DNA of 6,558 nt from Anaerolineaceae bacterium (GTDB lineage Bacteria; Chloroflexota; Anaerolineae; Anaerolineales; Anaerolineaceae): positions 1 through 6,558 of the forward strand of contig WOZA01000025.1 of NCBI GenBank assembly GCA_011620505.1, given 5' to 3'. Shown piece by piece: positions 1 to 6,489 of this stretch. The stretch's first letter is position 1, and the number at the start of each line of letters is the position of its first letter. Under the pieces are notes generated by a model that worked only from the letters and a program-made list of their open reading frames with translations, did no database searches and was not told the DNA's origin. Both the position numbers and the translations under genes were made by a program.

Positions 1-9
1 GTTGCCTAA
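1..9 (+). CDS. possible 3' end of an upstream gene, TAATG overlap
   Basis: The first nine bases read gtt gcc taa, which would be Val-Ala-stop, and the last base of TAA is the first base of the helicase ATG. TAATG stop/start overlaps are common between translationally coupled genes in bacterial operons, so an upstream gene may end here. Only two sense codons are visible, so its identity is unknown and the arrangement may be chance. It matters because it would mean the helicase/DprA pair is not the whole operon. Confidence 0.25.
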   Translation, partial: VA

Positions 10-2093
10 TGGATAGAAGACATGCATTAACACTTCTAAGGAAAATGATCGGAGAGGATAAAGACTTCCGTCCTGGTCAGTGGGAAGCGATCGAAGCCGT
101 TGCGATTAAAAAGGAACGAGTTCTGGTTGTGCAACGTACTGGATGGGGAAAGAGCCTGGTTTACTTTCTCGCCACCAAATTATTGCGTGAGCAGGGTTCT
201 GGTCCCACAGTCCTTATCAGCCCACTATTGTCACTCATGCGCAATCAAACTGAAATGGCCGGAAGGATTGGCATTCGCGCGTTCACGATAAACAGCGCGA
301 ATAAGGAAGAATGGGCAGCTATCGAAGAAGCTTTAGCAAAGGATGAATGTGATTTAATCCTCATTTCCCCAGAACGGTTAAACAACGAACATTTCCTAAA
401 AAAAATCCTTCCCCAAGTTTCGGGGCGAATAGGTCTTTTTGTAGTGGATGAAGCGCATTGTATCTCCGATTGGGGACATGATTTTCGCCCGGATTATCGC
501 AGAATTGTGCGGATCGTTCAGATGCTTCCAAAAGGCGTTCCCGTTCTCGGAACAACCGCCACTGCAAACGACCGGGTTGTTGAAGATGTAAAGGTGCAGT
601 TAGGTCCTGGACTAACTGTGCATCGCGGCCCGTTAGCACGTGAATCTCTGCGTCTGCAAAATATTACATTAGCGAATCAAAGTGAAAGATTGGCATGGTT
701 AGCTGAAAATCTGCCGAAATTTAAGGGTAGTGGAATTATCTACTGTCTGACGGTTGCGGATACGAAAAAGGTAACGGGATGGTTAAAACAGAGAGGCTTT
801 TCAGCTGAGGCGTATCATGCTGGTAATGATAGGGCTATGGATCGACCGGCATTAGAACAGGCATTTCTCAACAATGAAATAAAGATACTGGTCGCTACTG
901 TAGCATTGGGAATGGGCTTTGATAAACCAGACATTGACTTTGTTATCCATTTTCAGCGCCCTGGTTCGGTTGTGGCTTACTACCAGCAGGTCGGACGCGC
1001 CGGCCGTGCAGTGAAAAAGTCTTATGGTATTTTGTTAAGCGGTGTCGAAGATGATGAAATACAAAATTATTTCATTGAGTCGGCCTTCCCAAATACAAGG
1101 GTATTTTTAGACATCCTCGAGGTGCTTGAAAAAAGTGAAGGATTAGGACTGTACGATATTTTAGCTCAAGTCAACACCTCAAAATCAATGGCAGAGAAAG
1201 CCTTGAAGTTGCTAGAAGTCGATGGAGCGATTGGTCAGACTTATGATAAAAAGACTATCTATTTCCGTACACCAAATCCTTGGCGTCCTGATATCGAGCG
1301 AATGAATCGTGTGCTGGATTTACGCAAATCCGAACTCGTACAAATGCAAGACTATGTCGATCATCAAGGCTGCTTAATGCAATTTTTGTTGAAAGCGTTG
1401 GATGACCCTCATCCTGCTCCTTGCGGTCGCTGCGCGAATTGCAGGGGGCAAGGCCTTCCATCGCAGGTTGATAAAAAGATGGTTATTGAAGCCGAAAATT
1501 TCCTAAAAAGCGACCAGATTGTCCTTCAACCGCGCATGCAATGGCCACTTGGACTTTTCTCAGAACAAAAGCGGAACATTTCGCTGGAGTATCAGAATGC
1601 TGAAGGGCGTTCGTTATCTTGTTATGGCGATGCGGGTTGGGGAAATTTAGTTCGGTCAGGGAAATATCAAACTGGCCAGTTTAGCGATGAATTGGTAAGA
1701 GCATCGGTTCATTTGATCCGCGATATATGGCAGCCCGATCCTTTTCCAGCCTGGGTCACCGCGATTCCATCCACACGGCACCCCAATCTTGTGCCCGATT
1801 TTACTCGCCGGCTGGCTGCATCATTACGGATTCCTTTCTACCCTGTCATTCGCCGGATAAGAGAAGCTCCTGAACAAAAAACCATGCAGAACAGCGCCAT
1901 GCAAGCCCGTAATGTGATCAATACAGTACGGATAGATCAAAAAATCTCTCACGAGCCGGTATTATTGGTCGATGATATTATTGATTCGGGTTGGACAATG
2001 ACCATGGCTGGCTACTTGTTGAAAAAGCAAGGAAGCGGCCTGGTTTACCCATTTACTTTGGCACAAGCTACTACCAGGAATGCAAACGGATGA
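9..2093 (+). CDS. RecQ-family DNA helicase fused to a ComF-like phosphoribosyltransferase domain
   Basis: 694 residues. Seen: an FRPGQ motif near residues 21-25, Walker A RTGWGKS with Lys48, the DEAH box at 147-150 followed by the RecQ signature CISDWGHDFRPDYR, GTTATA at 181-186, GMGFDKPD in motif V, and motif VI QQVGRAGR at 326-333. A zinc-binding set follows: Cys455 and CxxCxxC at 472/475/478. There is no HRDC domain. Residues about 480-575 are unassigned. From about 580 the protein reads as a ComFC-type PRTase, ending in the PRPP-binding loop VLLVDDIIDSGWT at 651-663 (acidic pair Asp655-Asp656). From the families I infer an ATP-driven 3'-5' DNA helicase carrying a PRPP-binding, possibly catalytic, module. 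The Walker A Trp and the QQVGRAGR form differ from housekeeping RecQ and suggest a separate RecQ-PRTase clade. The ATG at 9 fits the usual RecQ N-terminus, but a visible Shine-Dalgarno would lie outside the window. The stop overlaps the DprA-like start, so the two are probably co-translated. The fold assignment is firm; the substrate and role are inferred. Confidence 0.93.
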   Translation: MDRRHALTLLRKMIGEDKDFRPGQWEAIEAVAIKKERVLVVQRTGWGKSLVYFLATKLLREQGSGPTVLISPLLSLMRNQTEMAGRIGIRAFTINSANKEEWAAIEEALAKDECDLILISPERLNNEHFLKKILPQVSGRIGLFVVDEAHCISDWGHDFRPDYRRIVRIVQMLPKGVPVLGTTATANDRVVEDVKVQLGPGLTVHRGPLARESLRLQNITLANQSERLAWLAENLPKFKGSGIIYCLTVADTKKVTGWLKQRGFSAEAYHAGNDRAMDRPALEQAFLNNEIKILVATVALGMGFDKPDIDFVIHFQRPGSVVAYYQQVGRAGRAVKKSYGILLSGVEDDEIQNYFIESAFPNTRVFLDILEVLEKSEGLGLYDILAQVNTSKSMAEKALKLLEVDGAIGQTYDKKTIYFRTPNPWRPDIERMNRVLDLRKSELVQMQDYVDHQGCLMQFLLKALDDPHPAPCGRCANCRGQGLPSQVDKKMVIEAENFLKSDQIVLQPRMQWPLGLFSEQKRNISLEYQNAEGRSLSCYGDAGWGNLVRSGKYQTGQFSDELVRASVHLIRDIWQPDPFPAWVTAIPSTRHPNLVPDFTRRLAASLRIPFYPVIRRIREAPEQKTMQNSAMQARNVINTVRIDQKISHEPVLLVDDIIDSGWTMTMAGYLLKKQGSGLVYPFTLAQATTRNANG

Positions 2094-3070
2094 CACTTTC
2101 ACTTGATTCTCAAGTCTTATTATTGCTTTGTTCACATCTGGGGATTTCTTCTGCGTTTGAGTATGCACCAATGACGTTGAAAGACTGGAATCCATTAGCA
2201 AGAAAATTGCAGTCCATCTCGAGGCGTCCAGCAGATTTATTAGAGCTCGATAAAGAGGGACTAAAAGATCTGCTGGAGATAAATGAAGAGGAAGCTGAAC
2301 GAATCACACACCTTCTACAAAGAAACGGAACCGTTGCCATTGAGTTGGAACGCCTAAATTCTTTGGGGATTGATGTACTTACGAGAGCTGATGAAGGTTA
2401 TCCTTTACGATACAAGCAGCGCCTTAAGGATTCAGCTCCATCGGTACTTTTTTATGCTGGAGAGAAAACACTTTTGGGTCAGCCAGGTGTTGCAGTGGTT
2501 GGATCGCGTCACCTTGATGAAGTTGGTCAATCTTGTGCAGAGTTTGTAGGCAATGCCTGTGGATTGTCCGGATTGGTATTGTACTCTGGCGGCGCGAAAG
2601 GAGTCGACTCCATCAGTATGAACGCAGCATTAACCTCAAGAGGAACTGCTGTTGGAATACTTGCTGACAGTTTGGAAAAATCTATTCGGAATCCGGAAAC
2701 TCGTTCAGCCATAAGTCGTGGTGATTTATGCCTTATAACTCCATATTCCCCCAACGCTCCTTTTTCTATTGGCACAGCAATGGGTAGAAACAAATTGATC
2801 TATACCCTTGCTGATTATGCCATTGTTGTGGCAAGCGATGCTGAAAAGGGCGGCACCTGGGCTGGAGCAACCGAGGCGCTTAAAGCGAAATGGATTCCAG
2901 TTTTTGTCCTAAATCACCCCAACATGCCGGAAGGAAACAAAATGCTTCTTCAAAAGGGTGCTCTACGATTTCCACAACCATTCCCTGAGCATCACCAAAG
3001 ATTAAAGATTTGGTTGGAGGAGCAATCTGCAGCAACTAAAACTGATCCGTGTCAGCCGTCACTGTTCTAG
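2090..3070 (+). CDS. DprA/Smf-family DNA-processing protein, ShosA-like partner of the helicase-PRTase
   Basis: 326 residues from the ATG at 2090. An in-frame ATG exists at 1991, but 2090 is chosen because it makes an ATGA overlap with the helicase stop, has AGGAA nine bases upstream, and begins like DprA N-terminal helices. Residues 1-85 resemble the helical/HhH region. LTRADEGYPLRY leads into the Rossmann-like core, with GSR at 138-140, SGGAKGVD at 166-173, GRNK at 232-235 and GGTW at 254-257. These match the DprA positions usually reading GSR, SG.A.GID and RNR. Departures: Lys170 where Arg is usual, no His after the GVD motif, and no C-terminal winged helix. The last five residues are QPSLF. 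Canonical DprA binds ssDNA and loads RecA during transformation. The DprA-like ShosA protein is instead the neutralising partner of a PRTase toxin. The adjacent PRTase fusion makes the second role more likely here, by inference. Confidence 0.9.
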   Translation: MTLSLDSQVLLLLCSHLGISSAFEYAPMTLKDWNPLARKLQSISRRPADLLELDKEGLKDLLEINEEEAERITHLLQRNGTVAIELERLNSLGIDVLTRADEGYPLRYKQRLKDSAPSVLFYAGEKTLLGQPGVAVVGSRHLDEVGQSCAEFVGNACGLSGLVLYSGGAKGVDSISMNAALTSRGTAVGILADSLEKSIRNPETRSAISRGDLCLITPYSPNAPFSIGTAMGRNKLIYTLADYAIVVASDAEKGGTWAGATEALKAKWIPVFVLNHPNMPEGNKMLLQKGALRFPQPFPEHHQRLKIWLEEQSAATKTDPCQPSLF

Positions 3071-3090
3071 CCAAAGTGATGCAATTCGGA

Positions 3091-3131
3091 TTCCACCAGA
3101 TGAGGGAAAGTTTTAGTGGAAGTTTTCTTTC
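3091..3131 (+). terminator. weak terminator candidate after the helicase/DprA operon
   Basis: TTCCAC at 3091-3096 can pair with GTGGAA at 3116-3121, followed by a T-rich run gttttcttt. The stem is only six pairs with a 19-base loop and the T tract is interrupted, so this is a poor intrinsic terminator. It is listed because it is the only stem plus T-run soon after the stop at 3070. Confidence 0.22.
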
Positions 3132-3182
3132 TGAGTAACCAGATTTCTAAATTATTGATTGGAATGACCTGACCGCACGATC

Positions 3183-3206
3183 AGTATACAGGGCTGGCTG
3201 TATAAT
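3183..3206 (+). promoter_or_regulatory. TATAAT box overlapped by a 20-bp dyad, candidate mgtA promoter/operator
   Basis: A consensus TATAAT lies at 3201-3206, about 115 bases before the mgtA start. A perfect inverted repeat, TATACAG at 3185-3191 and CTGTATA at 3198-3204 with a six-base spacer, overlaps it. No good -35 hexamer is found 16-18 bases upstream and there is no TGn extended -10, which suggests an activator-dependent or weak promoter if it is one. A dyad covering the -10 would suit a repressor homodimer. I do not recognise the operator family: it is not the CTGT-N8-ACAG LexA pattern, because the half-sites face the other way. Confidence 0.35.
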
Positions 3207-3266
3207 TTATGATAGTTATTGATTCACAGACAGTTGTAAACTAGTCCTAAACAGAATTCTTTTTTC

Positions 3267-3326
3267 ATGGATATCTACTACCTCAATGAAACAAAAAATA
3301 TCGTTGAGTCTGGAGAAGTCGAATGA
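3267..3326 (+). CDS. candidate 19-codon leader peptide overlapping the mgtA start
   Basis: An ATG at 3267 opens a reading frame of 19 sense codons, MDIYYLNETKNIVESGEVE, whose TGA at 3324-3326 overlaps the mgtA ATG at 3323 as ATGA. The peptide has five acidic residues against one lysine. Enterobacterial mgtA is controlled by a short leader ORF (mgtL) whose translation responds to Mg2+ and proline; no sequence similarity to MgtL is claimed. Against it: no Shine-Dalgarno is visible (the preceding bases are a T-run), and a 19-codon frame can occur by chance. If translated, it would couple mgtA initiation to its own termination. Confidence 0.3.
   Translation: MDIYYLNETKNIVESGEVE
3312..3318 (+). 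promoter_or_regulatory. ribosome binding site of mgtA
   Basis: GGAGAAG ends five bases before the ATG at 3323, with the GGAG core seven bases away. It fixes the start of the P-type ATPase and also lies inside the last codons of the candidate leader ORF, so ribosomes finishing the leader would cover it. Confidence 0.7.
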
Positions 3327-5926
3327 AAGGTACACCTGATCTTTCGGTAAGCAAACCACTAAAAGCGGATAAAACGAATCCTGGTGTGACTCAAATTGAC
3401 TATTGGAGCCTTACACCCGAACAACTATTTTCCAACGTGAACACTTCTCGAGCCGGCCTGACACAAGCAGAAGCCGAACAAAGGCTGAAGCAATATGGGG
3501 CAAATGTGATTGAAGCACAGCAACAAGCAACTGCGTTTCGCTTGTTGATAAGCCAATTCAAAAGCCCTCTCGTTCTCATTTTAATTTTCGCAGCAATTGT
3601 CTCCGGAATCGTCAGAGAGTGGGTCGATTCCATTATTGTGCTTGCAATAGTCCTTGGCAGCACTATCCTGGGTTTCGTGCAGGAATATAGTGCCAACAAT
3701 GCCCTTGAAAAATTGCGCTTACAGGTTCTCCTCAAATCCAACGTGCTGCGTGAAGGCCAATTCCAAATGCTGCCTTCAGAACAAATAGTACCAGGTGATA
3801 TTGTAGAGCTTTCTGCGGGCAGTTTGATTCCAGCCGATGGTGTTGTATTGGAAGCCAAAGATTTTTTTGTTAACCAGGCTGTGCTGACCGGTGAGACCTT
3901 CCCGGTAGAGAAGAAACCGGCAACCGTCCCCAACAATGCCAGCCTTTCGCAGCGCATCAATTGCGTTTTCAGAGGTACCAGTGTCAGCAGTGGAACCGCA
4001 CAGGTAGTAATTGTGCAGACAGGGAAGTCAACTGTGTTTGGTCAGGTAGCCGAAAGGCTTAGATTGCGTCCCCCAGAGACAGAATTCGAACGTGGCATCA
4101 GGCATTTCGGCAACCTGCTCACTCAGGTAATGCTAATAATGGTGGTCCTCGTTTTTGCAATCAATATTTTTCTTGCCAAACCGATAATAGACACGCTTCT
4201 CTTTTCAATTGCTCTGGCAGTAGGTCTGACCCCCGAATTGTTGCCCGCCATAATCAGTATCATGCTTGCCCACGGAGCCCAGAAGATGGCCAAACGTGGT
4301 GTGATTGTTCGCCGTCTGATGTCCATTGAAAACTTTGGCAGCATGGACGTGTTGTGTACCGATAAAACCGGCACTCTTACAGAAGGGGTCGTCCGTCTTG
4401 ACGGCGCGCTCGATACGCAAGGTCTGCCCTCCGAGGTCGTTCTGCGAAATGCCTATCTCAATGCGCATTACCAAACGGGTCTGAACAATTCATTGGATGA
4501 TGCAATTCAAATTTCTGCACAAAAAACGAATCTGGACATTAGCTCTGAAGTAAAAGTTGATGAAATTCCGTACGACTTCGTTCGCAAGCGCCTGAGTGTA
4601 GTCGTTGCCGATGCCCAAGGACAGCGTACACTAATCACTAAGGGTGCACTGGAAAATGTTTTGAGTGTCTGTACGAGCCTTCAATCAAATGATGGTATCC
4701 ACATCCTTGACGCTGCAGCCATGTCAGAAATTGAAAAACAATATAGCGACTGGAGCAATAAAGGCTTCCGTGTGCTCGGCTTGGCCACAAAACCTGTCGA
4801 CAGCCAGCATGAGACGTACACCTCCGAGTATGAAAATGGTCTAATTTTCACCGGTTTCCTGCTCTTTTTCGATCCACCAAAACCAGATGTTCAGGAAGTG
4901 ATTGTCGATTTGGCGAAACGCGGTGTACAGTTAAAGATTATCACTGGTGATAACCAGAAAGTCGCACGGCATGTTGCCGATGCAGTGAGTCTGCCAGTCC
5001 AGGGTGTTCTGACTGGAAGTGACTTGAATTCCATTAAGGACGAGGCACTCTGGTACCTTGCCGAACGTACTACCCTTTTCGCGGAAGTAGATCCTAACCA
5101 AAAGGAGCGCATTATCCTTGCCCTGCAAAAAACCGGTCACGTGGTTGGCTACATGGGAGATGGTATCAACGACGCGCCAGCCTTACACGCTGCAGATGTG
5201 GGGCTTTCAGTGGATACGGCAGTGGATGTGGCCAAAGATGCTGCTGATTTTGTGCTGCTCAAAAAGGATTTGGCAATCTTGCGTGAGGGTATTGATGAAG
5301 GCCGCAGAACCTTCGCCAATACGCTCAAGTACATCCTCACCACCATTAGCGCCAACTTTGGCAACATGTTTAGCATGGCTGGAGCCTCTTTATTTCTGCC
5401 ATTTCTACCGTTACTTGCCCCACAAATTCTGCTTAATAATTTTCTGTCTGATATCCCGGGGCTGACAGTCGCCAGCGATAATGTGGATCCAGAAATGATA
5501 GCAACGCCGAGGCGCTGGAATACCAAGTTCATCGGTAATTACATGGTGCTCTTTGGGATGGTCAGTTCGATCTTCGACTTCCTTACCTTTGGAATATTGC
5601 TGTTTCTATTCCGGGCTTCACCGGAGGAATTCCGCACTAGCTGGTTTATCGAATCCTTAATAACCGAGTTAGTCATTGCATTAGTAGTGCGAACGCGCCA
5701 TGTCTTCTTCCGCAGCCGCCCAGGTACACTTTTGTTGGTAAGTACTCTGATTTTCATTGGGATAACACTGGTACTGCCGTATCTGCCGTTTATCGCCGTG
5801 TTTGGTTTTGTTCCACTGCCGGCACCGCTTATGTTGGCATTGTTAGGGCTAACGGTTCTATATGTGTTGGCTACTGAAGTGGCTAAAAAGTATTTTTACT
5901 CCCGGGTAAAAGGTGCGAATGCCTAG
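3323..5926 (+). CDS. mgtA: Mg2+-importing P-type ATPase, MgtA/MgtB family (P3B)
   Basis: 867 residues, close to the roughly 900 of enterobacterial MgtA. Order seen: a cation-ATPase N-terminal domain with LTQAEAEQRLKQYGAN; TM1-TM2 at about 83-122; actuator loop TGE at 189-191; TM3-TM4 at about 262-315 with VGLTPELLP at 300-308; the phosphorylation site DKTGTLT with Asp347; the nucleotide-binding KGA motif; TGDN from 541; and GDGIND at 612-617. Six C-terminal membrane segments follow from about 672, including LNNFLSD at 704-710. The catalytic set is complete. The TM4 motif and the SIENFGSMDVLCTDKTGT context match MgtA-type ATPases rather than SERCA-type Ca2+ pumps or heavy-metal CPx pumps. Family knowledge: it uses ATP to bring Mg2+ into the cytoplasm and is usually induced at low Mg2+. 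The start is supported by GGAGAAG. The 252-bp gap upstream separates it from the helicase/DprA operon. The ion is inferred from the family and not directly shown. Confidence 0.92.
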   Translation: MKGTPDLSVSKPLKADKTNPGVTQIDYWSLTPEQLFSNVNTSRAGLTQAEAEQRLKQYGANVIEAQQQATAFRLLISQFKSPLVLILIFAAIVSGIVREWVDSIIVLAIVLGSTILGFVQEYSANNALEKLRLQVLLKSNVLREGQFQMLPSEQIVPGDIVELSAGSLIPADGVVLEAKDFFVNQAVLTGETFPVEKKPATVPNNASLSQRINCVFRGTSVSSGTAQVVIVQTGKSTVFGQVAERLRLRPPETEFERGIRHFGNLLTQVMLIMVVLVFAINIFLAKPIIDTLLFSIALAVGLTPELLPAIISIMLAHGAQKMAKRGVIVRRLMSIENFGSMDVLCTDKTGTLTEGVVRLDGALDTQGLPSEVVLRNAYLNAHYQTGLNNSLDDAIQISAQKTNLDISSEVKVDEIPYDFVRKRLSVVVADAQGQRTLITKGALENVLSVCTSLQSNDGIHILDAAAMSEIEKQYSDWSNKGFRVLGLATKPVDSQHETYTSEYENGLIFTGFLLFFDPPKPDVQEVIVDLAKRGVQLKIITGDNQKVARHVADAVSLPVQGVLTGSDLNSIKDEALWYLAERTTLFAEVDPNQKERIILALQKTGHVVGYMGDGINDAPALHAADVGLSVDTAVDVAKDAADFVLLKKDLAILREGIDEGRRTFANTLKYILTTISANFGNMFSMAGASLFLPFLPLLAPQILLNNFLSDIPGLTVASDNVDPEMIATPRRWNTKFIGNYMVLFGMVSSIFDFLTFGILLFLFRASPEEFRTSWFIESLITELVIALVVRTRHVFFRSRPGTLLLVSTLIFIGITLVLPYLPFIAVFGFVPLPAPLMLALLGLTVLYVLATEVAKKYFYSRVKGANA

Positions 5927-5933
5927 AATATAG

Positions 5934-5975
5934 TTCCCGACGTTAAATATTTTTGGTAGCGATCGGAATTTTTTC
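5934..5975 (+). terminator. candidate intrinsic terminator of mgtA
   Basis: TTCCCGA at 5934-5940 can pair with TCGGAA at 5963-5968, with one bulged C, and is followed directly by six Ts. It begins eight bases after the mgtA stop. The loop is long (22 bases) and the stem short, so efficiency is doubtful, but position and T-run are right. Confidence 0.35.
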
Positions 5976-6075
5976 TTAGCGTACAATTTATATCCCATCC
6001 CATTTACAGTCTCAAGTAGATCACCGTATTTATCTGGTTTTCTCAGCAGACGGTCAATGTTGTTATGCAAATAAT
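5966..6075 (-). pseudogene. relic of an OmpR/PhoB-type winged-helix DNA-binding domain
   Basis: Reverse-strand translation of this stretch gives HNNIDRLLRKPDKYGDLLET followed by VNGMGYKLYAKK. It matches the C-terminal recognition helix and hairpin of Trans_reg_C domains (hI.RLR.K....IeTVrG.GYr). Only this last third of the domain is seen. The residues upstream in the same frame do not continue the fold, and the frame runs on past it for about 35 residues into the end of mgtA without domain character. I read it as the stranded 3' end of a response-regulator-like gene. A short intact regulator is unlikely because the receiver domain and the first winged-helix strands are missing. Confidence 0.45.
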
Positions 6076-6119
6076 GGTTCGAGAATCGGAACGGGGTGTC
6101 TTCAGTGCGAAGCCTGCCC

Positions 6120-6250
6120 TTAGGTACCGAGCGCGGAGTTTGGCTGAAGGTTTCCAACTTTCTCACGTAATTCTTTAAAATCCGAAAAGGGATTTAATTC
6201 AATACTGGCTTGTAAGTACTGAATCGAATGCCTTACTACTGACAGTTTAC
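6120..6250 (-). pseudogene. TPR-like coding relic next to the MITE-like repeat
   Basis: On the reverse strand 6250-6120 reads LSVVRHSIQYLQASIELNPF then SDFKELREKVGNLQPNSALGT and a stop. The pattern of an amphipathic YLQASIELNP helix followed by FKELREKV is typical of a tetratricopeptide repeat, probably the last one of a longer protein. The frame continues upstream only through the 71-bp inverted-repeat element, so the original N-terminal part is gone or was displaced. It is in a different frame from the winged-helix relic 45 bases further on, so the two may come from one degraded gene or from two. The match is short and suggestive only. Confidence 0.28.
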
Positions 6251-6251
6251 T

Positions 6252-6322
6252 GTAGGGGCGAAGCATCCTTAAGTATCGCTTCGCAAAATCTGCTGCGCTA
6301 ATGAGGGTTGCTTCGCCCCTAC
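6252..6322. repeat. 71-bp MITE-like element with perfect 14-bp terminal inverted repeats
   Basis: GTAGGGGCGAAGCA at 6252-6265 is exactly complementary to TGCTTCGCCCCTAC at 6309-6322. An internal GCTTCGC at 6278-6284 is also complementary to the left arm, so alternative hairpins can form. No transposase fits inside, and I see no target-site duplication at the ends. This is the form of a non-autonomous miniature element or a REP-like hairpin. From memory, closely similar GTAGGGGCGAAGCA repeats occur in many copies in some Chloroflexota and cyanobacterial genomes; that cannot be checked from one copy. Confidence 0.75.
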
Positions 6323-6489
6323 CGTGATGATTGCATAGCAGGTCGCACACTCGTGAAACCATGCTAGAAAAAAAAGACCCTCTTCCATCTCACTGCGCTC
6401 GCCAGCTTAGCTTTCAGCACGCAAGTAGCCCCAAGAGGTAGCGCCTCGATGCGAATTCTTTTCAACTCCTGTCTGACAAAAGGTTCGCC
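6323..6489. other. intergenic stretch with no assigned feature
   Basis: Between the inverted-repeat element and the hairpin at the SIS-domain gene end I see no convincing reading frame, RNA gene or repeat family. It contains an A-run at 6365-6372 beside aagaccctctt, which on the reverse strand is a 4-bp stem before Ts, and a small gaggtagcgcctc dyad near 6436-6449. Both are too short to name. Confidence 0.5.

Noticed and set aside
1991..2089. Earlier in-frame ATG for the DprA-like gene, giving a 359-residue protein
   Set aside because: It would overlap the PRTase coding sequence by about 100 bases, right over the PRPP loop. The extra 33 residues do not look like DprA, while 2090 has an ATGA overlap and an AGGAA at good spacing.
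3209..3244. Eleven-codon ORF (MIVIDSQTVVN) after the TATAAT box
   Set aside because: Its ATG lies about three bases after the -10 hexamer, before the expected transcription start, so it would not be on the transcript; no ribosome binding site.
3400..3960. 186-residue reverse-strand open frame inside mgtA
   Set aside because: Antisense shadow of a clearly coding region with conserved P-type ATPase motifs; its translation shows no domain character and it has no start signal.
5118..5532. Open frames on both strands across the mgtA hinge region
   Set aside because: They lie across GDGIND and the C-terminal membrane segments, which are coding in the main frame; low-complexity shadow translations.
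6120..6362. 80-residue reverse-strand open frame as an intact gene
   Set aside because: About 24 of its codons are made of the inverted-repeat element; only the part after the element resembles protein, so it is listed as a relic.
6364..6384. A-run with aagaccctctt as a reverse-strand terminator
   Set aside because: The stem is four bases with a three-base loop, too weak to call, and it lies about 120 bases beyond the SIS-domain stop.
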